Below are positions 49,760 through 59,952 of a stretch of DNA of 64,000 nucleotides, piece by piece. Position 1 is the first letter of the stretch, and each line of letters starts with the position of its first letter. Source of the DNA: Natronomonas halophila (GTDB lineage: Archaea; Halobacteriota; Halobacteria; Halobacteriales; Haloarculaceae); NCBI RefSeq assembly GCF_013391085.1, contig NZ_CP058334.1, positions 434,001 through 498,000 of the forward strand. The letters run 5' to 3'. Made by a program: the position numbers and the translations under genes. The notes under the pieces were generated by a model. It had not been told where the DNA came from. It searched no databases and saw only the letters and a list, made by a program, of their open reading frames with translations.

Positions 49760-50598
49760 CGGCTACCACCACCAACAGACTCGATACCGTCCTGAATCGC
49801 CTGCTCGAGAAGGCCATCCAACGTTTCGGGCTCGTTTCCGAACGAATCGAGCGTCGCTTGGTCGGGCTCTTTCAGGTCATGCCGCTCGCGGAAAGACTCC
49901 GGATGGTTGACCCGACCCGGCTTCGCGCCGAGGTGCAGCTGAGGGTTGCCTTCTTCGGGAACACCCATGACGTCGACGCGCTTCCCTGTGATAATGACGC
50001 GCTCGCGATGCTGTGGGACGCCGTAATCAGCGGCGTCGACGACTTCCCAAGTTACGTTGTAGCCGGCGTCCGCAAAGGTCTCACAGACCTCCATAATCGC
50101 CTGACCGTCCTTCATCGTCGCCAGGCCAGGCACGTTCTCCATCACGAAGGAGACGGGCTTCGCTTGGTGAACGATGCGGGCCATCTCGAGGTAGAGCTCG
50201 TTCCGCGGATCGTCCTCGTCGCGAGTCCCGATATGCGAAAAGCCCTGGCAGGGCGGGCCGCCGGAAATGGCGGTGATTTCACCGACGCCGACGCCAGCCG
50301 CCTCGAGGATCTCCCACGTCGACACCTTCCGGATATCGCGTTCCATGAGGACCGGCGGTTCATCCTGGTCGAGATGGTCTCCCTCGATGAGGTTCCGCCG
50401 ATACGTAGCAGCGGCGTGTTCGTTCTGCTCGACCGCGACGAGATTCTTGAATCCCGCCTGGCCGAAACCGAGGTCGAACCCACCGATTCCGCTAAACAGC
50501 GAGACGTGAGTGGGCGGCGACGAGTAGCCGATGCGTTCCTGAAGACTCTCTGGTTCCTCGTACTGGTGCGTCCCGAGGAAGGCGCTGCTCTTTAACAT
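49756..50598 (-). CDS. C5-cytosine methyltransferase, copy 2
   Basis: 280 residues identical to 8555-9397, including PPCQGFS and ENV, and likewise lacking recognisable motifs IX-X. Confidence 0.87.
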   Translation of the reverse strand: MLKSSAFLGTHQYEEPESLQERIGYSSPPTHVSLFSGIGGFDLGFGQAGFKNLVAVEQNEHAAATYRRNLIEGDHLDQDEPPVLMERDIRKVSTWEILEAAGVGVGEITAISGGPPCQGFSHIGTRDEDDPRNELYLEMARIVHQAKPVSFVMENVPGLATMKDGQAIMEVCETFADAGYNVTWEVVDAADYGVPQHRERVIITGKRVDVMGVPEEGNPQLHLGAKPGRVNHPESFRERHDLKEPDQATLDSFGNEPETLDGLLEQAIQDGIESVGGGSR

Positions 50599-51080
50599 CC
50601 GTCGATCACCCCGGCGCCGTCGCAGCGCTGTTCCCAGCGGTCGATAACCTCGTCAGGGTCGCCGTCGGGCTCGTCGTAGGTGTCGACGAGGCGGCTGTAC
50701 AGCGGGCGGTTGGCTGTCGGGACCTCGTCGAGGTCGGCGGTCCGCGGCGCGGCCTTCGCGACGAATGACTCGGGCGTGACGTGGTTGCCGTCGCGGTCGG
50801 CGTCGAAGGACCGTTCGTGGGCGAGGGCGCCGTCGTCCGTGACGTACAGCACGCGAATGACGGAGCGTTCGCGATGCGGGCCGTCGACGAGGTCACCATC
50901 GTCCGCGCGGACGCCGGCGAGTTCGACGCCGGCGCGCACCAGAATCGGGTAGGTGCGGGTGCAGCCCTCGGTGACGGGTTCTTCGTCGCCGGCCCCGAGC
51001 CATTGCTGCGGGATGGAGCGCGGCGGGCTCGCGAGCCCGTCGACGAAGCGCCACTCCTGGTCCTGGGCGAACGCTGACAT
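50592..51080 (-). CDS. Hypothetical protein, copy 2 (162 aa)
   Basis: As 9391-9876 but with one additional codon giving YSRLVDT instead of YSLVDT; the frame is kept. Confidence 0.6.
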   Translation of the reverse strand: MSAFAQDQEWRFVDGLASPPRSIPQQWLGAGDEEPVTEGCTRTYPILVRAGVELAGVRADDGDLVDGPHRERSVIRVLYVTDDGALAHERSFDADRDGNHVTPESFVAKAAPRTADLDEVPTANRPLYSRLVDTYDEPDGDPDEVIDRWEQRCDGAGVIDGC

Positions 51081-51337
51081 CAGGCGTCACCTCCCTGAAT
51101 CTGCTTGAGGAGGATTCGCGGGCCGAACACGGCGAGGAGTCCGCCAAGAACCATGAGAAGGCCCGCTGCCACGTATCCGCCGGCTGGGGTGAAGATGCTG
51201 ACCTGGCTTAGCTTCAGGCCGACACCCAGCCCCAACCCGAAAGAGGCGATGGAGAGGCCGATGGTTTCCGTGTGGTGGATGAGGCTGTGGAATTCCAGCA
51301 TGGCGAGGGCGTCCTCCTGCGTGAGGTCGTCGCTCAT
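51080..51337 (-). CDS. 85-aa two-helix membrane protein, copy 2
   Basis: Identical to 9876-10133. Confidence 0.62.
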   Translation of the reverse strand: MSDDLTQEDALAMLEFHSLIHHTETIGLSIASFGLGLGVGLKLSQVSIFTPAGGYVAAGLLMVLGGLLAVFGPRILLKQIQGGDA

Positions 51338-51546
51338 CGGACGGCCCTCCCGTCGATGAAGGCGCTTTCGTCGGCCTGGAGCCATCGCTCGCCGGTGATG
51401 TCCTCCGGGTCGAACAGGACGGCCGTGCCCTCCTCGGGGTCGCGAACGTAGTCCAGCGGCGCCGGCGGCTCGAAATCCTCACCGTGCGGGCAGACGCTGT
51501 CGACCTCGGCGTCGACGGTGACCTGCTCGCTCTCGCCGGCGCTCAT
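51334..51546 (-). CDS. 70-aa acidic protein, copy 2
   Basis: Identical to 10130-10342. Confidence 0.58.
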   Translation of the reverse strand: MSAGESEQVTVDAEVDSVCPHGEDFEPPAPLDYVRDPEEGTAVLFDPEDITGERWLQADESAFIDGRAVR

Positions 51547-52451
51547 CGGTTGAACACCTCCTTCAGCGCGGCGACGACGCGGTCCGAGAACGTCGTCTCA
51601 GCCGGTTCGTCCTCGGACTCGGGTTTGGGCTCGAGGATGTCTTCGGCGACGCCGATTTCTCGGTAGTACTTCCGAATCGATGACGGATTCGATCCGGAGG
51701 CCTTGGCGACGTCCTCCTGCGTCCGCTTCTCGTTCTCCATGAGTGCCGCGAAGTAGACGGCGCCGGCGGCGATGTGGTGAGCGGGCCCGTTGATGGGGTG
51801 TTCCATCCAGGCGCGGCACGCGTAGGCGGTCGCGCGCTCGGTCGCGTCTTGGCTAAGCTCGAGGACCTCGCAGATATCGTGAACGAGCTCGATATTGACC
51901 GAGGACAGCGCGTCGAGTTCCTCAGCGCTCGCGACGGATGGCTCGGCTCCCGGCGTACAGGTGTCGACACCGCCGTCGGTCAGGACCTCGACGTCGTCAG
52001 GGTCGAGGTCTTCCAGCTTCCCGGCGAGTTCCGGGCCGCCGGGGTTGTTCTCGACTTCGACGCTGGGGTCGCACCACTTGCACAGCGTCTTGTTCTGGAG
52101 GCGCGGGCTGTCGGCGTCGACTTGCGTCCAGGACTCGGCGTCGATCGCGCGGCCACTGCGGGTGCCGTGGTGGCACCGCGGCTTCGAGGGGTCGTCCTCA
52201 GCCGGCAGGTGGTACTTCTTCGTGCGCGACGCGAGCTTCGCGAGAACGACGTGGTCCCAGGCGGTCGGTCCGCAGGTGTTATTTGCCTCTCGCTCCGACC
52301 CACTCGGTAGGCGGGCTCCCTGGCCTGTCTGATCCTTACTCTTCGAACTGGCCGCCGCGTCGCTGGTATCCGCTCGGGCGGACGCCCGAGACTGTTCCTC
52401 AGTCGTGGTAGGGCCGTCATAATTACGGGCCCTGGATTCTTGATTTCGCAT
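51543..52451 (-). CDS. TFB-like single-cyclin protein, copy 2
   Basis: Identical to 10339-11247. Its leader hairpin is at 52493-52518. Confidence 0.75.
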   Translation of the reverse strand: MRNQESRARNYDGPTTTEEQSRASARADTSDAAASSKSKDQTGQGARLPSGSEREANNTCGPTAWDHVVLAKLASRTKKYHLPAEDDPSKPRCHHGTRSGRAIDAESWTQVDADSPRLQNKTLCKWCDPSVEVENNPGGPELAGKLEDLDPDDVEVLTDGGVDTCTPGAEPSVASAEELDALSSVNIELVHDICEVLELSQDATERATAYACRAWMEHPINGPAHHIAAGAVYFAALMENEKRTQEDVAKASGSNPSSIRKYYREIGVAEDILEPKPESEDEPAETTFSDRVVAALKEVFNR

Positions 52452-52614
52452 GGTTTCTGAAATTTCCCTCTGCAGGGGGTTTTGGAAACCAGGCCCGGCG
52501 TGGTGCAACACGCCGGGCGTCTTCTGGCCGCGCCCGATGGGCCTGGCTCCCTACCGAATACGTTTATGCGGTTCCTAATAATCCTACTGGTGGTAGTACC
52601 CCAATTGGAGTCCA

Positions 52615-52655
52615 CCAACAGTATCATATATCATGTTACCAATAGTATCATGTAT
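52615..52655 (+). promoter_or_regulatory. Tandem operator-like repeats, copy 2
   Basis: Both CCAAYAGTATCATRTAT units are preserved (52615-52631, 52639-52655). Confidence 0.58.
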
Positions 52656-52986
52656 GCCCCTTTCGACGGATACGGTGATGCTGCTGCAGCACCCGACGGA
52701 CCAAATGATTCTCAGGGAGCTGCAGGAAGGCCGAAACCTCGGTGCGAATATCGCCGACGAAATCGACCGACATCAGAAGACGGTCACGAAACGTCTGAAT
52801 CAACTCGAGGACTACGGCCTCGTCGAAAACATCGGCCGAGGCGTCTACGAACTCACCGCTCGCGGCGCTGCGACCTACGAGCTCATCGACGAGCGCGACC
52901 GAGAGGACTTCGAGGACCTCGTCGACGAACGGGCTGAGGACCTCACCGTCGAGGGGCAACGAATCGTCGATGCGGCTGAGAACTGA
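52654..52986 (+). CDS. Winged-helix regulator, copy 2
   Basis: 110 residues identical to 11450-11782. Confidence 0.8.
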   Translation: MPLSTDTVMLLQHPTDQMILRELQEGRNLGANIADEIDRHQKTVTKRLNQLEDYGLVENIGRGVYELTARGAATYELIDERDREDFEDLVDERAEDLTVEGQRIVDAAEN

Positions 52987-52995
52987 CATTCTGTT

Positions 52996-53289
52996 TTAGT
53001 TCCGCGGCTCGATTTCGTAGGTGTCGCCGTCGACGTGCTCGACGCCGGTGCCGGCCTCACCGGCCATCTGCTCGAGGATGGCTCGGACGGCTGGCTCTCG
53101 CGGCAAGGTGTTCTTCGCGACCTCGTCGACGGTGACCTCGGTGACTATCTGGACGTCGTCGTCCTCAAGGTCGGCGTCGTCGTCCAGGTCCTCGATCTCG
53201 AGGTTGAGGAGCATCGAAATGTAGCCGCGGACGGATTCCAGCTGCTTCGCGCTTACGTCGACGTCCGGTTCAGGGGTTGCTGCTGCCAT
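52996..53289 (-). CDS. 97-aa acidic protein, copy 2
   Basis: Identical to 11792-12085. The 18-bp site is at 53331-53348. Confidence 0.6.
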   Translation of the reverse strand: MAAATPEPDVDVSAKQLESVRGYISMLLNLEIEDLDDDADLEDDDVQIVTEVTVDEVAKNTLPREPAVRAILEQMAGEAGTGVEHVDGDTYEIEPRN

Positions 53290-53437
53290 ACACGAGGAGC
53301 GACGGCCTATAGAACGGTAAAAGGGGGATGCATTTCCGGTATAAAAGAGGAGGGGTGACTTCCGGCAATCGCGGTTGTTTCAGTATCAGAAATAGTGAAT
53401 AAGACCTATTAACTGTGAGTGGTACGAATGGGACACT

Positions 53438-53611
53438 ATGAGCGATGACAAATCAGAGCGTGAGGAAGACCTTGAGGAGATGCTTGAGGCAGCTGAAGAC
53501 GAAACGTCACCCGTCGCGCTCGCCGAACGCGCGTATAACCGGAACGAGGACGCGGAACCCAAAGCACGACTTTCTAACTCGTCTGCTCCGGCGCGGGCGA
53601 AGCACGACTAA
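53438..53611 (+). CDS. 57-aa acidic protein, copy 2
   Basis: Identical to 12234-12407. Confidence 0.55.
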   Translation: MSDDKSEREEDLEEMLEAAEDETSPVALAERAYNRNEDAEPKARLSNSSAPARAKHD

Positions 53612-53621
53612 CTTCTAACAT

Positions 53622-54551
53622 ATGCCTACTTGGGGGGAGATTCTCGACCAGATAGAAGAGGGCCGTGAACGGATCGGTCTCGAGGCATACGACGTCGTTC
53701 GTAAGAAGTACATTGACGACTTGGCGGACTACACCGGAAACGACGTCATCCTGTATTCCTCATCCTGGACGGCGCCGTCGGACAACACGGCGAACCAATC
53801 CATCGATGATAGTGACATCCAAGGGTTCATGGAGGCGCTCAGCGGCCTCGATGGCGATACGCTGGACCTTGTGATTCACAGCCCGGGCGGAAAACCGGAG
53901 GCAGCAGAACAAATCGTCGAATACCTTCGAGACAACTTCGATGAGATACGAGCGTTCGTTCCGCAATCAGCCCGATCGGCGGCCACGCTCGTCTGCTGTG
54001 CAGCCGATGTCGTCTATATGGGTTCGCACTCCAGTCTCGGCCCGATCGACCCGCAGCTGAGACTCCGAACAGACCTCGGCCCTCGAATGGTGCCCGCTCA
54101 CTCTATCCTCGAGCAATTCGACATGGCCCGAAACGAATTCAAAGAGACAGGAGAAGTCGGGCATTGGGCACCGATTCTGCGCCAGTACGGGCCGAGCCTT
54201 ATCAGGGAGTGCGAGGACGCCATCGACTACTCCGAGCAACTTGCAAAGCGGTGGGCAGAGGAGTTCCAGGTTGACACCGAGGATGCCGCGAGCGAACTTG
54301 CCGAAAACCTCTCGGAACGGAAAGAACACAAAAGCCACAACCGGCCCATAATGCGGGATGAAGCCGAAGAGATCGGTTTCAACGTCGAGCCGCTGGAACA
54401 GGACGATGATCTACAAGACCACGTCCTTTCCGTCTTCCACGCCGCCGGCCACACTCACTCGGGGACAGGGGCTGCTAAAATCATAGAGAACCACGCCGGG
54501 AATAGTTTCGTCCGAATAGCAGGTCAACCGGAATCCGAAGACGACGAATAA
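53622..54551 (+). CDS. ClpP-class (SDH) protease-like protein, copy 2
   Basis: Identical to 12418-13347, with S119 and HSPGG retained. Confidence 0.82.
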   Translation: MPTWGEILDQIEEGRERIGLEAYDVVRKKYIDDLADYTGNDVILYSSSWTAPSDNTANQSIDDSDIQGFMEALSGLDGDTLDLVIHSPGGKPEAAEQIVEYLRDNFDEIRAFVPQSARSAATLVCCAADVVYMGSHSSLGPIDPQLRLRTDLGPRMVPAHSILEQFDMARNEFKETGEVGHWAPILRQYGPSLIRECEDAIDYSEQLAKRWAEEFQVDTEDAASELAENLSERKEHKSHNRPIMRDEAEEIGFNVEPLEQDDDLQDHVLSVFHAAGHTHSGTGAAKIIENHAGNSFVRIAGQPESEDDE

Positions 54552-54592
54552 CGTCAGCACTCCTAATTCTCGCGATTTCTGGGTTCGCTAAT

Positions 54593-55660
54593 TTAGAGCG
54601 TTTTCTTCGAGAGGCGAATCTCGACCGAGGGCTCGATCGACGAGTCGCACGCTTCGTGGACGTTGTTCTGGGTCTCGATGAGGTCGTACTCCCGGAGCTT
54701 CGCTAACTGGTTTCGGCGCGTTCGGTTCGTCGACGGCGGCCGCGACGGCCGCTCGTTCCAGACGTCGTCCTGGTGGGCGTCGGCGAGGTCGTAGAGCCGC
54801 GACGAGGACACGGGGCCGTACACGCGGATGAGTTCGTAAAGGAACTGGTAGGCGAAAGGGAGACTCCGGATATTCGCCTTCCGGATGTCGCGCTTCGCGA
54901 GCTCGTAGCCGCGCTCGATGTCGGCGTCGTGAATCTCGTCGTGGCCGCGCTCGTCGGCGACCTCGGCGGCGGCCCGCAGCGACTGGATGGCATCGCGAGC
55001 GACGCCGGCCTGGTGGTCGGCAATCGCCTCCAGTTGGGCGCGACTCCAGGCGTCGCGACGCAGCCCGGCTTCGGCGCGGCGCTGGAGGATATCGGCGAGT
55101 TCTGAGACGCTGAAGCGGTCCAGCGGGATGTGCGTCCCGGCGGTAAAGCGGTCGCGAACCCCGGGGTCGAGCCGGCTAAACCACCGTTCCGGCTCGTGAC
55201 AAATCACGACCACGGAGAGCCCGGCCATGCTGCTGAGGGTGTCGACCGCGTCGCGGGCGATGTCGTCGGCTTCGTCGAGGATCACGACGCCAGCAGGGTC
55301 GGCGTCGGCGACGATCTCCTCGAGCATCGCGAGGACGTCGGCGACTGGTTCGGTGCGTGGGACGTCGTCGGGCCCGCGCTGGAAGCTCTCGATGGTGCGG
55401 CGATAGATGGACCCGGGGGCGACATCGAGACACCGGACGTGGGCGTCGATCGTGCCGCGGCGCTCTCGGAGTCGCTCGACGCATTGCTTCGAGAGGACGG
55501 TTTTGCCGACGCCGCTGGAGCCGGAGAGGACGGCGTGGCCGCGATGGGACCCGTCTGTGCCGGGGTCGAGTGCCTCCAGGAGGAGGTCCGTTTCGCTCTC
55601 GCGGTGGAGGAGTCTCGTCGGCCGATGGTCCTCGTCGAAGACGTCCCGACGAACGATCAT
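54593..55660 (-). CDS. cdc6: Orc1/Cdc6 initiator, copy 2
   Basis: Identical to 13389-14456. The upstream dyad site is at 55701-55718. An array therefore carries two initiator genes and, presumably, two origins. Confidence 0.9.
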   Translation of the reverse strand: MIVRRDVFDEDHRPTRLLHRESETDLLLEALDPGTDGSHRGHAVLSGSSGVGKTVLSKQCVERLRERRGTIDAHVRCLDVAPGSIYRRTIESFQRGPDDVPRTEPVADVLAMLEEIVADADPAGVVILDEADDIARDAVDTLSSMAGLSVVVICHEPERWFSRLDPGVRDRFTAGTHIPLDRFSVSELADILQRRAEAGLRRDAWSRAQLEAIADHQAGVARDAIQSLRAAAEVADERGHDEIHDADIERGYELAKRDIRKANIRSLPFAYQFLYELIRVYGPVSSSRLYDLADAHQDDVWNERPSRPPSTNRTRRNQLAKLREYDLIETQNNVHEACDSSIEPSVEIRLSKKTL

Positions 55661-55739
55661 GTCTGAGACCGACGCAAGATGGGTATAAAAATCAGGGTCT
55701 CATTTCCGGCAGGAAAGAAATCGTGGAGTGAAAATAAAG

Positions 55740-56819
55740 TCAGCCGCAGAAAACCTGCGTCACCCAGAGCTCATCGCCACGGATCTCGACGCCAATACCT
55801 TCCGAATTCCAAGCGTCGCTGAGAAGGTTTCGTCGGTGGCCAGAAGAAGCCAACCAGGACTCGACAACGCGTTCAGCGGTCGTATTCGGGCTGGTGCCGT
55901 ACCCCTCGCTGTAATAGAGATTTTCACCGACAGCGTTGCAGGTGATGCCTACAGACGTGACTCGATCGTACGAGTCCTCACCGTCAGGGTTTTCATGAGC
56001 GTAGAAGTCCCGTGCGACCATGTCTTGACTATGATTCTTCGCGACGCCGTGGAGCGCCGGGTTGTTCTCGAGCGTCGCGAGGCCGCGCTCGGAGCGAATC
56101 TCATTCACTTCGCTATGAATCGCCGTTTCGATGGCTTCTTCCTCGCTTTCGGTGTCCGTATCGAGCATTCCAGCGACGGCGCCGGCGCCCGCTTCGGCGT
56201 TCTCATCGATAGCCGGTACGCCAGTCCCTAAGAACCCGGCGAGAAACAGCGCACCGACCGCGAGAAGTAGAATCGGCGTCACCGTTTTGACCAGGCTGAA
56301 TATCGAGCCGAGGAGTCGGCTCAACCAACGATTGAACCGTCGAAGATACGAGGGTAATCGCTTCACGACTTGAAACGGAGCGAGGATCGCTATGATCGCC
56401 AAGCCAGCGATCGTCGCGGCAACGCGACGCCCCTGCGTTGTGATCGAGCGCTGACTATCGTTCTCGGCGTCCTCGTCGTCCGGCCTGGCAATGGAGCCGT
56501 CGGGGTTGACATCCGGGCTTGAAGAGGTCGTGTAGTCCTTCGCGGCGCCCGGGAGCTCCGCGCCAGGGTCCGCCGTGTCGGTGTCGGAATCAGCAGTTTC
56601 CTCGTTTTGCTTTGGCGGGTCTGTCTCTGACCCAAATGCTTCTCCGAGCAATCCGCCGCTACCGCTGCTTCTGAATTCAGGCCCGTGCGTGTCGGCCTGC
56701 TTCAGGCCGGGGCAGTTGTGGTTTTCTGGGAGTCGATGGCTCTTACAGTATTTTCCCGTACAGTAATTACAATCGTACAGGAGCGAACTGCTGTCCCCGC
56801 ATATCGAACACCCCGACAC
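55740..56819 (-). CDS. AN1 / CAP-domain membrane protein, copy 2
   Basis: Identical to 14536-15615. Confidence 0.82.
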   Translation of the reverse strand: MSGCSICGDSSSLLYDCNYCTGKYCKSHRLPENHNCPGLKQADTHGPEFRSSGSGGLLGEAFGSETDPPKQNEETADSDTDTADPGAELPGAAKDYTTSSSPDVNPDGSIARPDDEDAENDSQRSITTQGRRVAATIAGLAIIAILAPFQVVKRLPSYLRRFNRWLSRLLGSIFSLVKTVTPILLLAVGALFLAGFLGTGVPAIDENAEAGAGAVAGMLDTDTESEEEAIETAIHSEVNEIRSERGLATLENNPALHGVAKNHSQDMVARDFYAHENPDGEDSYDRVTSVGITCNAVGENLYYSEGYGTSPNTTAERVVESWLASSGHRRNLLSDAWNSEGIGVEIRGDELWVTQVFCG

Positions 56820-56907
56820 ATCTACTCACAACAACGCGGATTTTATAAAACGCTAGGACGGGTTTTATTTCAGAAGTACGCTGGTGGACCAGCGTTGCTG
56901 TGCATTC

Positions 56908-57987
56908 TCAAGATTGCTCGGCGTGCAAGCCCCGGTACTCCGAAATAATCGTGTTAAGATGATTTTCCCATGTAAATTTGTTAGCTTGCTTTTCTCCCTT
57001 CTTAACCAATTCCGACCGAACCATTTCATCTGAGACAATTTTATCAAGCGCATCTGCAAATTTCGGGACATCGGTCGGATCGTTTATTAAAAGCGCGGCG
57101 CCGTTTGAAATCTCTGGAATCGCACACAAGTCTGATGCGACGACTGGCGTTTTCCTTGTCATGGCTTCGACAATCGGTCGACCAAAGGTTTCGTGAAACG
57201 AGGGATGGATGAGGCACGCTGCATTATCGTACCAAGTCACGAGTTCGCTGGGTTTGAGGAACCCAAGCGTATGGACATTACCGCTGGTTGATGCTGGAAG
57301 GTCCTCTCGCGTCACGCCAGCGATATAGAGTGGGAGGTCTGCTGCACACGATTGGGCCGCTTTGATAGCAGTTTCCGTATTTTTGATTCCTGGATCAGTT
57401 GCGACGTGGAGCATATACTGCTCTGGGGCTCCCTCCGGTCGGTTTTGCTTTGGGAGGGTGTAATACACATCATCAATAGCTTCGTACGTTGCCCTCAACC
57501 GTGAGTTGCCAAATGGAATCTGAGACCGAAGCGTCTCTGCAACGTACTCACTAACACAAAAGACCCGGTCCAAGGTGAGTGCTCGCAATACGTCCTGTAT
57601 GCGTAGCCGCCATTTTAACCGCCCAGAAACGTTCACTTCATCTGGCAGTTCAGTATTCCAATGCTCCACACCGTGGCTGGTGGCGACAACGGGCACGTCG
57701 GTCCGATAAGCAGGATATTCACCAAACAACTCGTTACACCCGAGATGAAGAAGATCCAACTCATCGGCGTTGATTTTGGTATGCCAGCGAGGTGGAATCG
57801 ATTTGTCCGGTAGTTGTCGGCCATCGGTATCAGGACCGAACACGTCTTTAGGATCGCCTCGACAGTAGACAATGGCTTCTATACGGTCGTCGTTTTGCAA
57901 ATGTCGTACTAAATTATGGAAATATCGGGTTGGCGCCCCACCAACGTTCCCAGACCCAACCATCAGCCCTACACGGAGTGCTTCCAT
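56908..57987 (-). CDS. GT4 glycosyltransferase, copy 2
   Basis: Identical to 15704-16783, including the A+T-rich composition. Confidence 0.85.
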   Translation of the reverse strand: MEALRVGLMVGSGNVGGAPTRYFHNLVRHLQNDDRIEAIVYCRGDPKDVFGPDTDGRQLPDKSIPPRWHTKINADELDLLHLGCNELFGEYPAYRTDVPVVATSHGVEHWNTELPDEVNVSGRLKWRLRIQDVLRALTLDRVFCVSEYVAETLRSQIPFGNSRLRATYEAIDDVYYTLPKQNRPEGAPEQYMLHVATDPGIKNTETAIKAAQSCAADLPLYIAGVTREDLPASTSGNVHTLGFLKPSELVTWYDNAACLIHPSFHETFGRPIVEAMTRKTPVVASDLCAIPEISNGAALLINDPTDVPKFADALDKIVSDEMVRSELVKKGEKQANKFTWENHLNTIISEYRGLHAEQS

Positions 57988-58061
57988 TTTCGGTATCGTT
58001 CAATCGCCTCTATAAAAAGCATGTAGTTTACTTTTATTTGGTAGGTGGTGCTAGTCATAAT

Positions 58062-58166
58062 ATGCACAATAAGTTAATCTGTAGCCGATGTGGAGAATCG
58101 TATAAAACCGATGACCGGGAGACGGTTATGTACCACAAGTACGGCCATTGCACAGCGAATGAATAA
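58062..58166 (+). CDS. 34-aa zinc-finger protein, copy 2
   Basis: Identical to 16858-16962, with the same divergent TATA pair upstream. Confidence 0.6.
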   Translation: MHNKLICSRCGESYKTDDRETVMYHKYGHCTANE

Positions 58167-58228
58167 ATAATACTCTGCATTAGACTGCTTCGTCGACGTG
58201 CCAATCCGCCCGACCGGACCGTGTAAAA

Positions 58229-59935
58229 TCAAAATCCACCGGAGAACTCGTGTATCACTTCCCACGACCCACCGGGGCCGTAGGCGACGAGTGCCGCGTT
58301 CCCGGTCCCGGCAGGGTCCCAGTTCGCCCCGTCTGCGACCGCAAAGTTGGCGTCGTATGTGCTTGCTGCGGCCGACTGAGGGAACAGTTGTTGGCTCTTT
58401 TCTTTAACCACCTCATTTTCATTGTGGTTAACCCGGGTTTCGATACTGACCTCATTTTGATTGACCAACAGGTCATCGCCACCTGAGCCAGCAATCGTTA
58501 GCAGAAGCTCTTTGATTTTTCCAGCCGGGTCTGCTGCCAGTTGGAGCTGGTTATTCGACTCGTCGACTCTCATTCGGGCGATGTCAGACATGTCGTCGAA
58601 ATATATCGATTTACCCAGCGGAAGCTGGAGATCGTGGGGGACACGCCCGCCGAACATCTGTGTCTGACCGCCCAAATTCCACTCGGTCGGGAACGTGCTG
58701 CTATCATAGGCGGCCTGAATCCGGCCAGTAACGCGGCTGTAACTCCCTGTCAACTCGATTTTCATCCAGGGATGTTTCGAGGTATCATAGTCGAGATGGT
58801 GTGGATGCGGGACGTGCCACCAGCCCGGATGTTCTTTTCCAGGTCCGATCGACTGTTTTATCGAGTCCCACGACCCGAGCCCGCTCGAGGAATCGGTCGC
58901 GTGATGGACGTGTCCGTAAATCACGGCATGGACGGATGGGTCCTCGTTGAGAAGGTCTCGAACCTCGTCCATATTGACCGTCTCGTCGTAGGCCAGCCCA
59001 GTGGTGTACGTTAGGGGCTGATGCGTAAACACAATCTTCGGGCGGCGGGAGGAGTTGAGATGCGATCGGAGGAAGTCGATACAGCCCTGCGGTATCTCGT
59101 GATCGTTGGCGTCATCGGTGGTTGAATACGCGGTATTGAGAACGATGAGGTCGACGTTTTTGTACTCCTCGACGTACCACGTATCAGAATCGCCAGAATA
59201 GCCGTATGGCTCGTACGACCAGTCAGCGCCATAACTACCTGCCTGCTTGTATTCGTGGTTTCCTTGGGAGTAGTGGACTGGGGCGTTTAACCCCGCCCCG
59301 TCGCTGCCGCCGCTATTTTCGATGTAGTCGATCGCCGTCGAGACGTAATATTGGAGGGTGGATTTTGATTCCTTATTGCCTTTGATGAGGTCGCCATTAT
59401 GGATTACAACATCGGGATTCCAGGCATTGATCTCGTCGATGACGATGTCGAGATTAGACTTCCAGCCACTCGATCCGGGAATGTCGTCGTTGGCTGTGCC
59501 GCCTTCCTCGTTGTAGTGCGTGTCACTAAGGACAGCGATCTTCACCGATCCGATAGATTGTTTGTCTGTATAGTGCGATTCGACGTGCTGCTCTGGAATC
59601 TTGCTCTCGGGGGAGCCGTGGCCCAGCTTCGTCCAGGTGTCACCGTCGGCATACCACTCGGTCTGGGTGTCGACAGCGACATAGTACCGTTCAACATTCG
59701 GCTCGACATCGTACGGCGTGCTGTTTACCGCGCCTTCCGGCCCTTTGAACAAGCCGTCGGTGATCTGGTGCGGTTCCTCGAGCATGCTACCAGCCTCCAG
59801 CGAGCCGCTGGCGTCGCTGTTGGCGGCGATCACCATTCCGATGACGCTGCCGCCCGCGAGCCCCGCGAGGACGCCGCGCCGCGTGTGCTTGCTTCCGAGT
59901 ACGCTTCGTCCGTCGTCGTCTGATGTGTCGGTCAT
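58229..59935 (-). CDS. Tat-exported phosphoesterase with fibre-like tail, copy 2
   Basis: 568 residues identical to 17025-18731. Confidence 0.85.
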   Translation of the reverse strand: MTDTSDDDGRSVLGSKHTRRGVLAGLAGGSVIGMVIAANSDASGSLEAGSMLEEPHQITDGLFKGPEGAVNSTPYDVEPNVERYYVAVDTQTEWYADGDTWTKLGHGSPESKIPEQHVESHYTDKQSIGSVKIAVLSDTHYNEEGGTANDDIPGSSGWKSNLDIVIDEINAWNPDVVIHNGDLIKGNKESKSTLQYYVSTAIDYIENSGGSDGAGLNAPVHYSQGNHEYKQAGSYGADWSYEPYGYSGDSDTWYVEEYKNVDLIVLNTAYSTTDDANDHEIPQGCIDFLRSHLNSSRRPKIVFTHQPLTYTTGLAYDETVNMDEVRDLLNEDPSVHAVIYGHVHHATDSSSGLGSWDSIKQSIGPGKEHPGWWHVPHPHHLDYDTSKHPWMKIELTGSYSRVTGRIQAAYDSSTFPTEWNLGGQTQMFGGRVPHDLQLPLGKSIYFDDMSDIARMRVDESNNQLQLAADPAGKIKELLLTIAGSGGDDLLVNQNEVSIETRVNHNENEVVKEKSQQLFPQSAAASTYDANFAVADGANWDPAGTGNAALVAYGPGGSWEVIHEFSGGF

Positions 59936-59952
59936 TGGTGGTCATCGTGGTG